Assembly: GCF_022900255.1 (NCBI RefSeq)
Contig: NZ_JALIRM010000001.1
Location: forward strand, 1,116,001-1,180,000
Reading direction: 5' to 3'
DNA from: Lederbergia wuyishanensis
GTDB lineage: Bacteria > Bacillota > Bacilli > Bacillales > Bacillaceae_C
Length of the DNA: 64,000 nt
Below are positions 38,633 through 48,361 of this stretch, piece by piece. The notes below the pieces were generated by a model. The model was not told where the DNA came from. It made no database searches and saw only the letters and a program-made list of their open reading frames with translations. Position numbers and translations under genes: made by a program. The stretch's first letter is position 1. Each line of letters opens with the position of its first letter.

Positions 38633-40309
38633 AATAACCGGAATAAGTTTTATGGCTCGTAGTTTTACTGCTTCAGCCTGCCATATTTCAGTAAATTGAG
38701 GTTTTTCCCTGACGGTATCTGATATCAACGATAATGTAAAAGTATCTCTGTGCAATTTAATCCTCCCAAGGTTGGAATTAACTTCTCGGTAAGGATATTG
38801 ACAAGATTGGGATTCTTCCAAAATGATGTCTTCCTTTGGAATTACCTCTAATCTTTGTCCATTAACATTGACAACGTGTTTCTTTCCGCCATCCTCTGCC
38901 CAATCTACACCCTCTTTTTTAAAATTGACCAATACAACTTCGAAAGTACCAGGATTTACTACTTTGAAATCCCAAGTAGCCTGTTGTTTTTTCAGGTCTA
39001 TATCCGCATGAACTAGGTCCAACTTTATCGTTCCAGATGCTTGTTGAATAAAACTCTCATCTACTTCCAACTGCTCGTCCAGCTCGAGGGCCATTACCGA
39101 TACATATTGGTCAGGTAATTCTGATGGTAATAAAATCCTAAGTTCGTGATGATCACCCTCCGCTTGGTAACTTTGATTAGTCTCCAAAGGTATACCGTTT
39201 GCTAGGAAATATGCTTTTGCCACTTTACACTTTAATCCACATAAAACCAATTCATTTTGTGGACAGTACTTGTGATAAAGATGCAGATACACCTTTCCAC
39301 TTTTCACCGTTATGGCTCCCCAATCAAATTCATAAGGAAAAGGGCTAGGGTCTGTTTCGTAGATTGCCTCACTGTTTCGATTTATCCAATCACCTATTTC
39401 CAATAATCTCTTGGTAGATTGTTCAGGAATAAGGCCTTCAGCCGTTGGCCCAACATTTAATAATAAATTGCCGCCTTTGCTTACAATATTAACTAATTTA
39501 TAGATAATAGATTCAGGTTTTTTCCAATCCTGGTCCTGGATATGATAACCCCACGATTTATTTAATGTCATGGGCGTTTCCCACGGCTTTGTATCTTCCG
39601 CATACATAGGAATTTCATTATCACCTTTTGATTGATAATCTCCCATCCCTGGCCAGTGACTTACCCGACTGTTAACTAAACAATCAGGCTGGAGATTATG
39701 GACAAGATCGACCATTTCCCGACTATCTTTTTTCGACAAACCTCCTGCTGTATCAAACCACATCAGTCCAATTGGGCCATATCTTGTTAATAATTCCTTC
39801 ACCTGTGGTTTAGCGATCTGATTCCAATAACGATAAAATGCTTTATCTTCAAGTTGATAATCCCATGTATTGTTATAATATTCGTGAATAGAATGTGGAT
39901 GATGCCAATCGATCACATGTGAGTAGTAAAAACACAATTTAATCCCTTGCTTTTGACACTCTTCTGCTAATTCCTTAATCGGGTCCCTTTGAAAAGGAGT
40001 TGCATCAACAATATTGAATTTTTCTACTTTCGAATGAAACATGGCAAAGCCATCGTGATGTTTGGCTGTAATAACCAAATACTTCATCCCAGCGGTCTTC
40101 GCTAGGTTCACCCATTCCTTTGCACTAAATTTTACAGGATTAAACTGTTTCGCTAGTTGTTCATATTCAGCTACCGGGGTTCTGGCTGCGTACATCGCCC
40201 ACTCGCCTTTTGCCGGCAATGCATAGAGCCCCCAATGTATAAACAAACCAAATTTTGCGTCTTTCCACCATTGCAGCCGACTTTTCTCATCTGTTTCCGT
40301 AATTAACAT
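38630..40309 (-). CDS. Alpha-L-fucosidase, GH29
   Basis: 559 residues. The GH29 TIM-barrel signatures are FGLFIHWGLYALP (from about residue 20), TAKHHDGFAMFHSK (82-93) and GPIGLMWFDTAGG, in which Asp186 is the expected nucleophile. A C-terminal beta domain follows from about 330. The family hydrolyses alpha-L-fucosides with retention. There is no signal peptide, so it acts in the cytoplasm on imported sugar. The start has GGAGGTGAT 4 bases upstream. It follows two ABC permease genes in the same operon. Other exo-specificities of GH29 cannot be excluded. Confidence 0.92.
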   Translation of the reverse strand: MLITETDEKSRLQWWKDAKFGLFIHWGLYALPAKGEWAMYAARTPVAEYEQLAKQFNPVKFSAKEWVNLAKTAGMKYLVITAKHHDGFAMFHSKVEKFNIVDATPFQRDPIKELAEECQKQGIKLCFYYSHVIDWHHPHSIHEYYNNTWDYQLEDKAFYRYWNQIAKPQVKELLTRYGPIGLMWFDTAGGLSKKDSREMVDLVHNLQPDCLVNSRVSHWPGMGDYQSKGDNEIPMYAEDTKPWETPMTLNKSWGYHIQDQDWKKPESIIYKLVNIVSKGGNLLLNVGPTAEGLIPEQSTKRLLEIGDWINRNSEAIYETDPSPFPYEFDWGAITVKSGKVYLHLYHKYCPQNELVLCGLKCKVAKAYFLANGIPLETNQSYQAEGDHHELRILLPSELPDQYVSVMALELDEQLEVDESFIQQASGTIKLDLVHADIDLKKQQATWDFKVVNPGTFEVVLVNFKKEGVDWAEDGGKKHVVNVNGQRLEVIPKEDIILEESQSCQYPYREVNSNLGRIKLHRDTFTLSLISDTVREKPQFTEIWQAEAVKLRAIKLIPVI

Positions 40310-40365
40310 AAAATCACCTCCAAAGGTTTATTCGTATGAATTGAATGCAAAATATTCTGAACTGT

Positions 40366-41247
40366 TCATTCTTTTATTGAACCAATCATAACACCCTTTA
40401 CAAAATACTTTTGCAGGAAAGGATATAAAAATAAAATTGGCAACGTCGCCACAATAATTGTCGCATATTTAACCGTTTCCCCAATAGGATATCGGTCTCC
40501 TCCTCCGACACCGGTAATGAAACCTTCCGTGCTATTTGTAATTAGGATTTCACGAAGGAAAAGTTGAAGGGGCCATAAACTATTATCCCGTAAATAAATC
40601 ATTGCACTGAAATAGGAATTCCAGTGTCCCACACCATAGAACAAAATCATAACCGCAATAACGGGTAAGGAAAGCGGTAAGATGATTCTAAATAAAATCG
40701 TAAAATCGTTCGCCCCATCCATTTTTGCCGATTCTTCCAAACTTTCAGGAATTCCTTTAAAGGACGTTCTCATAATAATCAGATTCCAAACACTGATCGA
40801 ATTCGGAATAATTAGCGACCATCTCGTATTCATCATTCCCAATTCATTAATTAATAGATAAGTAGGGATCAAGCCTCCACTGAAAAACATTGTGAAAATA
40901 ATCATCATCATAATTGGTTTTGATAACATCACATTTTTGCGTGAGAGCGCATAGGCCCCAATACTTGTAAGAAAGATATTAATAGCTGTTCCTACAACCA
41001 CATAAAATATGGTATTCACGTATCCTATCATAATCATAGGATTTTCAAAGACCAGTTGGTAAGCCTTGAATGTTAAACCTAAAGGTTTATAGAGGACTCC
41101 AGTGTTTTTAGCCAAAAGACCAGGGTCACTAACGGAAGAAAACAAAACATATAGAAAAGGATAGAGTGTTACAAGAATTAATATGCTCATAAACAGGACA
41201 TTAGAGAAATCAAATAATCTTTCACCGATACTTTGCCTCATTTTCAT
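40366..41247 (-). CDS. Carbohydrate ABC transporter permease (LplC-type)
   Basis: 293 residues with six membrane helices. The EAA loop is near residues 195-215 (EESAKMDGANDFTILFRIILPLSLP), typical of binding-protein-dependent permeases of the MalG/LplC class. It forms the inner-membrane channel with the other permease. ATG 41247 was chosen because AAGGGG lies 7 bases upstream. 11 bases after the partner permease gene. Confidence 0.93.
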   Translation of the reverse strand: MKMRQSIGERLFDFSNVLFMSILILVTLYPFLYVLFSSVSDPGLLAKNTGVLYKPLGLTFKAYQLVFENPMIMIGYVNTIFYVVVGTAINIFLTSIGAYALSRKNVMLSKPIMMMIIFTMFFSGGLIPTYLLINELGMMNTRWSLIIPNSISVWNLIIMRTSFKGIPESLEESAKMDGANDFTILFRIILPLSLPVIAVMILFYGVGHWNSYFSAMIYLRDNSLWPLQLFLREILITNSTEGFITGVGGGDRYPIGETVKYATIIVATLPILFLYPFLQKYFVKGVMIGSIKE

Positions 41248-41258
41248 AGTAACACCCC

Positions 41259-42233
41259 TTACCAAAGACTCGTTTCACTGACTTTGGCGCTAATTCGATT
41301 CGCCAAAACTAGTAATGTCAAATTTATTACAGAATTAAACAAACCGACAGCTGCACTGAAACTAAAACTCGCTTCTAATATCCCTTTGCGGTAAACGTAA
41401 GTAGAAATAACATCCGCAGTTTCATACGTTAATGGATTATACATTAAAATAATTTTTTCGAATCCGACACTCATCATGGAACCTATTTGAAGAATAAGCA
41501 GGATAATGATGATTGGGGCGATACCAGGAATCGTTACATGCAGTGCTTGTTTAAAACGACTTGCTCCATCAATTTTTGCGGCCTCATAAAGTTCGGGATT
41601 AATATTGGACATGGCTGCAAGGTAAATAATTGATCCCCAGCCGATTCCTTGCCATATACCTGACCCAATATAAAGGGTACGGAACCATTCTGATTTTTGG
41701 AGAAAGCCAATTGGTTTGACTCCAAACATGCCTAAGAATTGATTTATTAATCCATTTAAAGATGTGAAATCCACGAGCATTCCCACAACGACAACGACGG
41801 AGATAAAATGCGGCAAATAACTGACCGTTTGGACAACACGCTTAAACCACATTCTTCTAAATTCATTTAATAATAGTGCTAAAATAATCGGTGCAGGAAA
41901 GGCAAACAACAATTCATAAAAATTGATTAAAAAAGTGTTCCGGATTAGACGCCAAAAATGAAAGCCCTTAAAAAACTCCATAAAATAGTCAAAACCGATC
42001 CAACGGCTACTCCATATACCTTCTGTAATATTGTAATCTTTAAAAGCAATTTGAACCCCGTACATAGGTCCATAATGAAAAATCAAGTAATAGAGAACTA
42101 CTGGGAAAAGCATAATATAAATATATTTATTTCGCTTTAGGTCTTTTCCTAGCCTCTTCCAAAAGCTTTCTTTTTTCCCTATTAGGAGAGGAGGACTATT
42201 CATCGTTTTTGTTTGCTGTTTCACTGTTTCCAT
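41259..42233 (-). CDS. Carbohydrate ABC transporter permease (LplB-type)
   Basis: 324 residues, six membrane helices and an EAA loop (YEAAKIDGASRFKQALHVTIPGIAP), typical of the MalF/LplB class used for oligosaccharides. The conserved start region KYIYIMLFPVVLYYLIFHYGPMYGVQIAFKDYN is diagnostic. ATG 42233 follows TGAGG; ATG 42248 has no site. It pairs with the LplC-type permease to import the sugar captured by the lipoprotein. Confidence 0.93.
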   Translation of the reverse strand: METVKQQTKTMNSPPLLIGKKESFWKRLGKDLKRNKYIYIMLFPVVLYYLIFHYGPMYGVQIAFKDYNITEGIWSSRWIGFDYFMEFFKGFHFWRLIRNTFLINFYELLFAFPAPIILALLLNEFRRMWFKRVVQTVSYLPHFISVVVVVGMLVDFTSLNGLINQFLGMFGVKPIGFLQKSEWFRTLYIGSGIWQGIGWGSIIYLAAMSNINPELYEAAKIDGASRFKQALHVTIPGIAPIIIILLILQIGSMMSVGFEKIILMYNPLTYETADVISTYVYRKGILEASFSFSAAVGLFNSVINLTLLVLANRISAKVSETSLW

Positions 42234-42294
42234 ACTCTGATACCTCATTTCAAGCTTTTTATGTAACTTTCCGGAAACTATACAATTATTGAAA

Positions 42295-42333
42295 CGATAA
42301 GCGCCTAGTCTTTAATGACATAAGCGCTTATCG
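42295..42333 (-). terminator. Intercistronic hairpin between binding protein and permease
   Basis: CGATAAGCGC and GCGCTTATCG form a perfect 10-bp stem around 19 bases. Only a short T tract follows, so it may stop part of the transcripts or protect the upstream mRNA. Confidence 0.6.
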
Positions 42334-42340
42334 ACAATAA

Positions 42341-43942
42341 TTAGCGATTATTATAACGCTCTAATGCTGACTGTTGAATTTCAATCGCTCTATCTATTCC
42401 CATCGCTTTAATGGTATCCGCAAATTCGCCAAATTTATCTAGAGATTCTTCTCCCATAATAAATTTGTTAATCATTTCGGACCGATATGTGTTGATATCA
42501 TTCATGATGGACGCGTATTCTGAACTCTCATCCTGTGTAGGAGTTACCATTGGCATAATCCGCTCGTTAGACCCTTTTTTCCATTGTTCAATCGCTTCTT
42601 GCTGAGCAGGCATTGACGTATACTGTTCAGCATATTCTTTCGCTTGGATAATAGGACCACTCCAACCAGCTACAACATACATAGCTAATGCTTCTGACAT
42701 CGATTTTCCATCAGGATTATTTGTAATGACTTCCTTATAAGTTGGGTATCCATCAACTATCTCGTAGCTTTCGCCTTCAATCCCAAAGTTAAAGAGCTTA
42801 AACCCTTCTTCACCATACTTATAATCAAGCCATTTTACCGTTTCTACAATGTTTTTGTTAGATGTTGTGATAGCAGCTCCAACGCCATTATAGTTATTTT
42901 CACCAAGATTAAAATAAGGAACGTCGCCTTTATTAACAACCGGATATGGAGCACCTGTTAAAAAGAAGTCTGGATCGTCTCCCTTAAGCTGCATATAACG
43001 CAATATACTGCTACCTGTATAACCCATAAATGAACCTAGTTGATTGTTGGTCACTTTTGCATCTTTTAATGCATCATCCGTTGCAACGTATTCCTGATCT
43101 ATTAAACCTTCTTTATACCAGTTATGAAAGAGTTGTAAAAATTCTTTATATTCTGGTTGTATCGGTCCGTAATTTACCTTTCCATCTACTTGATAGAATC
43201 CATTGGTAATACCAAAAGCTCCAACAAATGCATTCCCTGTTAAACCATCCGTACCGAGCAACAAAGGAATTTCATCAGCTTCACCATTGCCATTCGGATC
43301 CTTATCTTTAAACGCTTTCAAAACTGTATGCCATTCATCTAGAGTTTCTGGAACTTTCAAATTAAGCTTTTCAAGCCAGTCTTTCCTTAATACAGGACCA
43401 TAGAAAGTCAAGTTTACATCAGCTTCCCGTAAGAAAGGAAAAGAATAAATACTTCCATCATCCGTGGAAATCATTTTTTTCCATTCGGGATGTTCGTCCA
43501 ACACCATCTTAAAATTAGGAGCATGCTCTTCAATATAGTCATTCAATTTAACAATCTTATTATCTTTAATATATTTTTCTGGTCCACCAGGAACACTTGT
43601 CCAAATCCGCTCGATCACATCAGGTAATTCACCGGATGCCATCATTAAATTAAATTGTTGGTCTGCCTCACCCGATGCCGGATGATCAAATTTAACATGA
43701 ACTCCGGTAATTTCTTCTAGTTTTTTATAGGCTGCAATATCATTATAATCCTTCAATGTATCAGGCCGATTATTGGAGACCCAATATGTTACTTCTTTTA
43801 GAGGAGCCCCTTCCTCATTTCCCTGATTCTGGCTATCTTTGTTCGTTTCCTTCGAATCACTACATCCAGATAAAGCGGTTACAATTACTAGTAAAAGTAG
43901 TAGCACGATTGCTGATGATTTCTTTAAGGAATTCCATCTCAT
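42341..43942 (-). CDS. Extracellular solute-binding lipoprotein
   Basis: 533 residues. A signal peptide with lipobox LSGC (Cys27) indicates a lipid-anchored exported protein, and the family-1 binding-protein fold follows (VTYWVSNNRPDTLKDYNDIAAYKKLEEITGV ... PEKYIKDNKIVKLNDYIEE). It resembles LplA-type binding proteins of oligosaccharide importers. The ligand is not known; the linked GH29 enzyme suggests a fucosylated oligosaccharide. GGGAGGT lies 9 bases before ATG. First gene of the importer module. Confidence 0.93.
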   Translation of the reverse strand: MRWNSLKKSSAIVLLLLLVIVTALSGCSDSKETNKDSQNQGNEEGAPLKEVTYWVSNNRPDTLKDYNDIAAYKKLEEITGVHVKFDHPASGEADQQFNLMMASGELPDVIERIWTSVPGGPEKYIKDNKIVKLNDYIEEHAPNFKMVLDEHPEWKKMISTDDGSIYSFPFLREADVNLTFYGPVLRKDWLEKLNLKVPETLDEWHTVLKAFKDKDPNGNGEADEIPLLLGTDGLTGNAFVGAFGITNGFYQVDGKVNYGPIQPEYKEFLQLFHNWYKEGLIDQEYVATDDALKDAKVTNNQLGSFMGYTGSSILRYMQLKGDDPDFFLTGAPYPVVNKGDVPYFNLGENNYNGVGAAITTSNKNIVETVKWLDYKYGEEGFKLFNFGIEGESYEIVDGYPTYKEVITNNPDGKSMSEALAMYVVAGWSGPIIQAKEYAEQYTSMPAQQEAIEQWKKGSNERIMPMVTPTQDESSEYASIMNDINTYRSEMINKFIMGEESLDKFGEFADTIKAMGIDRAIEIQQSALERYNNR

Positions 43943-44177
43943 TTCATTTGACCTCCCTATTTAATTATGTCGCCTTTTAAGCTAGCGGACTAAAATGGAA
44001 TAATTTCCTCCTTCCCTATTTGACCATAAGCCCTTGGAAATTATCTTGGCATATTCCATTAATCCTGTGTATTACTCATTCTTAAAATGCGCTATACAGT
44101 TTTAAGGTAAGGGATTATCAAATTTTAAACTCGACTATCCATTTTTAATTATCGTTATAGGAAGGATACTCATAGTG

Positions 44178-46505
44178 CTAATTTGAAGCTACATCATCTT
44201 TAAAACTTGTACGATAACTACCCGGGGTAATTCCCTCATATTTTTTAAATAACCTTATGAATCCTACATCATTTGAATAACCAATCCGTTTTGCTATTTC
44301 CGTTATAGTCAATTCTTCATCTATGAGCATGGCTTTTGCATATTCCAATCTTATTTTAGCGATATGATCTGTTATATTTTCGCCTTTCTGCTTTTTAAAA
44401 AAGGATGACAAATATTGGGGTGTAATATTCATTTCTTCCGCAATTGATGACAAACTTAACATATTATCAGCATAATGTTTTTGAATATACTGAGTAATAT
44501 TATGGATTAAACGCTCACTCTGGCTTGGCCGATTATCTTTTATATGATTGCACAGTCTCTTATAAATACTTTTTATTTTATAATGCATTTCTTCACCCGT
44601 TTGACATTTTAGCAGTTGAGTTACTGGATTTTCTTCCCCCGAAAAAATAACGTCATCATACTTTAAGTTAATATCGTTTAAAATTTTTAAATGCGTACTC
44701 ATAATGTTAAAAAAGAGACATTTTCCAATTTGAAATGATATATTGCGTGATTCAAAGTTTTCTTCAAAAATATTGTCAAGAATTTTCTCAGCATTTTCGA
44801 AATCAGCAATTTTAATAAAATTCATTAATTGCGCTTCGATGCCTTCTGGATAATAATAATGATGTTCTGCTTCTTTTGTTTCATTAAAAGAAATGATACG
44901 GCTATTTCCTTTAATCATCCTATAGTTAAGAGCTTGGAGAGCTTCTCTATATGAAGTAACAATATTTCCGAAACCTTTATGCTGGTTGCCAATACCAATT
45001 GAGATAATGATTCCAAAACGTTCTTCTACGATTTCCTTTATTTCAAAAACCATTTTTCCAATATAATCCATAGGAAATTCATTTAAAGTAAAATTAAGTA
45101 TGACCCCTACTCGTTTTTGGTCTAGTTCAATAATAAAGCCATTATGATTTTTATTTGCCAGTTCTTCACTAATATTGCTAATAATAAATCTAATAATGGC
45201 CCATTGTTTTTCATTATCTTCATATACAAACCGGCCACACTCCTCCACATCTATTACGAAAACAATGAAATTTTCACTAGCTATGGAGATATTCATGAAT
45301 GCCAATGATTCCGATGTAATCGTTGTTTGATCAACAAACCCATTTATTAATCTTGTCAAAAAGTTCGCTTTAATTTGTGGAGTATGTTCTATAAGTTTGT
45401 TTCTTAATTTCATCTCCGAATCCCAGCTCTTATTAAGCGTCTCTCTTATTATATGGTATTCATTAAATGGCAATCGACCGTTCCTGTTCATTTTATTAAC
45501 AATTGAGCTGACAAGCTCTTTTACAGGCACATAATGGCGATATGCCAAATAATATGAAGTAATCAAACCACCAACAAGACAAAAAATCAATAACGAAATT
45601 GCCAACGCTTTGACAGTATTTACCTTGGCCATCACAACCGATTTTGGGACGACTGAAATATACTTCCATTTTGTTTTATTTGACACTACGTAGGACACAA
45701 TCAATTCTTCATGATCAATTTTGTCTTCAAGAACACCATGCGTACCAGTAAAGTTTTCATCAAGTGTATTGAAAAATGCATCTTCTTTTGCGGTTGTCAT
45801 AATTTTATTATTTTCCTTATCAAGAATATAAATATCTCCCTGATTGGCCCATTCAAGATTGTGGAGAGTTTCCTTGATCATTTGTTCATTAATTAAGATA
45901 GCTAGATACCCTCTTGGATTTTTGGTTTCTCCGTATGGTAGCGTTTGCAAATATGTAATGATTTTTTCGGGACTAAACGATATTCCTTCAAAAATGGTAG
46001 TTGAAGGGATGTAAGTCTGTACTTTATTTGTGGACTGTATGGCTTTTTTCCAAGCATCGTAGTTTATGTTTTCATAACCATAGATGTAATCGTAAAATAT
46101 CCTGGAGTTCGTTTTTACCTTGGGACTTACAATGGTGTCTTTATCAGGAAGGTAAACATAATAATCATGAATAAAAGGATTGGATATATTATAGTTTTTT
46201 ATATCTTTCATAAAGTTATAATATTTTATAATATCGTCATCTTCCGAATGAATTTGACTTAGGATAAATTGTAATTTGGGATTAAAAGATATTTGTGCTG
46301 CTAATTGATTGACTCTATAAATTTCACTATCTATTGCATTGCCTGCTTGCTTTAGCATGGCAATATTAGAACGGTTAGCATTATCCTTAATGATTGACTC
46401 CATCTTGTCATATAGCCAAAACCCTACGGTGATCGGAAGCATTAAAATTATGATAAAAGATATAAATAAAGTTACAAATACACTTTTACGATTATAGTTC
46501 TGCAT
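44178..46505 (-). CDS. Membrane-bound AraC-type regulator with extracytoplasmic sensor (YtdP-like)
   Basis: 775 residues. A transmembrane helix near 10-35 (SVFVTLFISFIIILMLPI) and another near 290-315 flank a long extracytoplasmic sensor domain. A degenerate GGDEF-like domain (IVTSYREALQALNYRMI) and a C-terminal AraC HTH (LSLSSIAEEMNITPQYLSSFFKKQKGEN ... IAKRIGYSNDVGFIRLFKKYEG) follow. Such proteins sense a sugar outside the cell and activate adjacent importer genes. ATG 46505 was chosen because GGGGG lies 11 bases upstream. A TATAAT at 46578-46583 is a candidate -10. Confidence 0.9.
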   Translation of the reverse strand: MQNYNRKSVFVTLFISFIIILMLPITVGFWLYDKMESIIKDNANRSNIAMLKQAGNAIDSEIYRVNQLAAQISFNPKLQFILSQIHSEDDDIIKYYNFMKDIKNYNISNPFIHDYYVYLPDKDTIVSPKVKTNSRIFYDYIYGYENINYDAWKKAIQSTNKVQTYIPSTTIFEGISFSPEKIITYLQTLPYGETKNPRGYLAILINEQMIKETLHNLEWANQGDIYILDKENNKIMTTAKEDAFFNTLDENFTGTHGVLEDKIDHEELIVSYVVSNKTKWKYISVVPKSVVMAKVNTVKALAISLLIFCLVGGLITSYYLAYRHYVPVKELVSSIVNKMNRNGRLPFNEYHIIRETLNKSWDSEMKLRNKLIEHTPQIKANFLTRLINGFVDQTTITSESLAFMNISIASENFIVFVIDVEECGRFVYEDNEKQWAIIRFIISNISEELANKNHNGFIIELDQKRVGVILNFTLNEFPMDYIGKMVFEIKEIVEERFGIIISIGIGNQHKGFGNIVTSYREALQALNYRMIKGNSRIISFNETKEAEHHYYYPEGIEAQLMNFIKIADFENAEKILDNIFEENFESRNISFQIGKCLFFNIMSTHLKILNDINLKYDDVIFSGEENPVTQLLKCQTGEEMHYKIKSIYKRLCNHIKDNRPSQSERLIHNITQYIQKHYADNMLSLSSIAEEMNITPQYLSSFFKKQKGENITDHIAKIRLEYAKAMLIDEELTITEIAKRIGYSNDVGFIRLFKKYEGITPGSYRTSFKDDVASN

Positions 46506-46796
46506 CGTGAATATTGCCCCCTTCATTAACAAACTTAAATCCGCCAAATGGATTAATTCTGTTTTTTGTATTTACTTATTATACTAGCCACTTTTTTTGT
46601 AAAAAAAGGGCTTTAGTACCAATTCGATCGATTTATTAATGAATTATACAAGAAAGGTACAAGAATTCAGAAATCCTTGTACCTTCATTTTAACTTACCT
46701 ATGCTCTCTAAATAACCTGCAAATACAATTACCCATAAATAAAAAGCTTCCCGCTTCAAAGAGATATCCGTTAAGGCTATTTTTTTTCGAAAAATA

Positions 46797-48272
46797 TTAT
46801 TTCGCAGCACTAGCTTTAATCTCGTCCACTGTTCCAAATTGGCGGATATGATATGTGAATATATCGGATTGGATCACCTTAAAAATGATATTGATATGTA
46901 AATGCTCCTCTATTCTTACAAGATGGCGATTTCCTTCACCTTTAAATGTATCCATTGTTTCTTTGTCTATTTCAATTAAAACGGCTTCATGATTCATAGG
47001 AATTTCAAACAGCTCTCGTTCTAAGCGAAAGCAAACTGTTTCAGCACTATCAACAAGTCCTTTACCATTACAGGATGGACATTTAGTCTGAAGTGTTTTA
47101 GATAGTGATTGCCTTGTCCGTTTACGAGTCACTTCAAAAACCCCAAGTGGTGTGAATCCAATTATTCGTGTTTGTTTCGGATCCTTCTTAAATAATTCTT
47201 CTAATAATTTCTGTACTTTTCTTTTATCTTCAATTGTCTTCATATCGATGAAGTCAATTAAAATCATTCCGCTATAATCCCGAAGACGCACTTGTCTTGC
47301 AATTTCCTTTGCAGCAGCCATATTCGTTTGTACAACGGTCTCTGTAACGGCTTGTTTTCCAGTGAATTTCCCTGTATTTACATCAATAACAATAGCTGCT
47401 TCTGTTTCATTGATGACAATATACGCACCATTATTTAGCCACACTATTGGCTTAAGAGCTTTTTCCAACTCACTTTCAAGGCCGTATTTTGAAAAGATCC
47501 CTTCCTTATTTTGATGAAAATGAAAATTCCAATTTATTTTATCGAAATGTAGAAACCATTTTCTTATCTGTTCCAGAACTTGTCTATCATTAAAATAGAG
47601 TTCACCTTGTTGAAGACGCTTCATCTCACGGATAATTTCATCTTCAAATAATGATTTTTTTATAAGTAATGCCGGAGCCTTAACGTTGTTTTTATGTTTT
47701 TGTAAAGAGGCATATGTATCTTTAAGCTGCCCAACTTCATGCTCCCAATCCTCTTTACTACTTGTAAAGGCCTCTGTACGGATGATAAAGCCTTCCTTAT
47801 CGTCCTTATGTTTGCTAGCAATTTCTCTCCACTTATTTCTTAATGATTCATCTGCTTTTTTTGATACTGCAATATATTTTCCTTCAGGCATATAAATCAA
47901 CTTTTCACCAGGAATTTCAATAATGGCAGTCAATAAAGGACCTTTTACCCCAGTTTCATCTTTTTTTACTTGAACAAGAAGTTTTTCACCTTCTGTAATA
48001 AATTTCGAAATAGGCATTTCCTTTTTTCGAGGATCAGTTGAATGTATATACGATGGAAGCTGCTCCTTCTGTAAGAAACCTTTCTTTTCCTTGCCAATAT
48101 CTACAAAAGCAGCATTCATCCCCTTTTTTACACTTTCTACTTTACCTAAATAAATATTCCCTACTTCTGAATGATCATTTGGAGATTCGACATAAAAATT
48201 TGTAACCTTCCCGTTTTCTTTTACAGCAAAACGTTTTTGAGCAGTCTTAGTATCTATAATAATTTCATTCAA
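46797..48272 (-). CDS. rng: Ribonuclease E/G family protein
   Basis: 491 residues. An N-terminal S1 domain (GNIYLGKVESVKKGMNAAFVDIG) is followed by the RNase E/G core: the DNase I-like part IVIDVNTGKFTG with conserved Asp, then IDFIDM, and the zinc-link motif CPSCNGKG. It cleaves AU-rich single-stranded RNA and matures rRNA or mRNA. TTG 48272 was chosen because AGGTG lies 7 bases upstream; TTG 48278 is too close. A terminator sits directly before this site. B. subtilis lacks this enzyme, but other Bacillaceae carry it. Confidence 0.92.
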   Translation of the reverse strand: MNEIIIDTKTAQKRFAVKENGKVTNFYVESPNDHSEVGNIYLGKVESVKKGMNAAFVDIGKEKKGFLQKEQLPSYIHSTDPRKKEMPISKFITEGEKLLVQVKKDETGVKGPLLTAIIEIPGEKLIYMPEGKYIAVSKKADESLRNKWREIASKHKDDKEGFIIRTEAFTSSKEDWEHEVGQLKDTYASLQKHKNNVKAPALLIKKSLFEDEIIREMKRLQQGELYFNDRQVLEQIRKWFLHFDKINWNFHFHQNKEGIFSKYGLESELEKALKPIVWLNNGAYIVINETEAAIVIDVNTGKFTGKQAVTETVVQTNMAAAKEIARQVRLRDYSGMILIDFIDMKTIEDKRKVQKLLEELFKKDPKQTRIIGFTPLGVFEVTRKRTRQSLSKTLQTKCPSCNGKGLVDSAETVCFRLERELFEIPMNHEAVLIEIDKETMDTFKGEGNRHLVRIEEHLHINIIFKVIQSDIFTYHIRQFGTVDEIKASAAK

Positions 48273-48289
48273 TATCAATCACCTGCTAA

Positions 48290-48320
48290 TAAAAAAATAA
48301 AACTGGCTTTATGCCAGTCG
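48290..48320 (-). terminator. Terminator after spoIVFB, directly upstream of rng
   Basis: ACTGGC and GCCAGT pair around a 5-base loop on the minus strand and are followed by TTTATTTTTTT. The T tract ends about 6 bases before the rng ribosome site. Confidence 0.75.
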
Positions 48321-48361
48321 GTTTTTCCTTATCTATACTTTATCCATGAATCTTTTCATAG

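Noticed and set aside
42290-42304. TTGAAACGATAAGC as a catabolite-repression (cre) site
   Set aside because: One base is missing between AA and CG compared with the cre consensus, and it is part of a hairpin stem.
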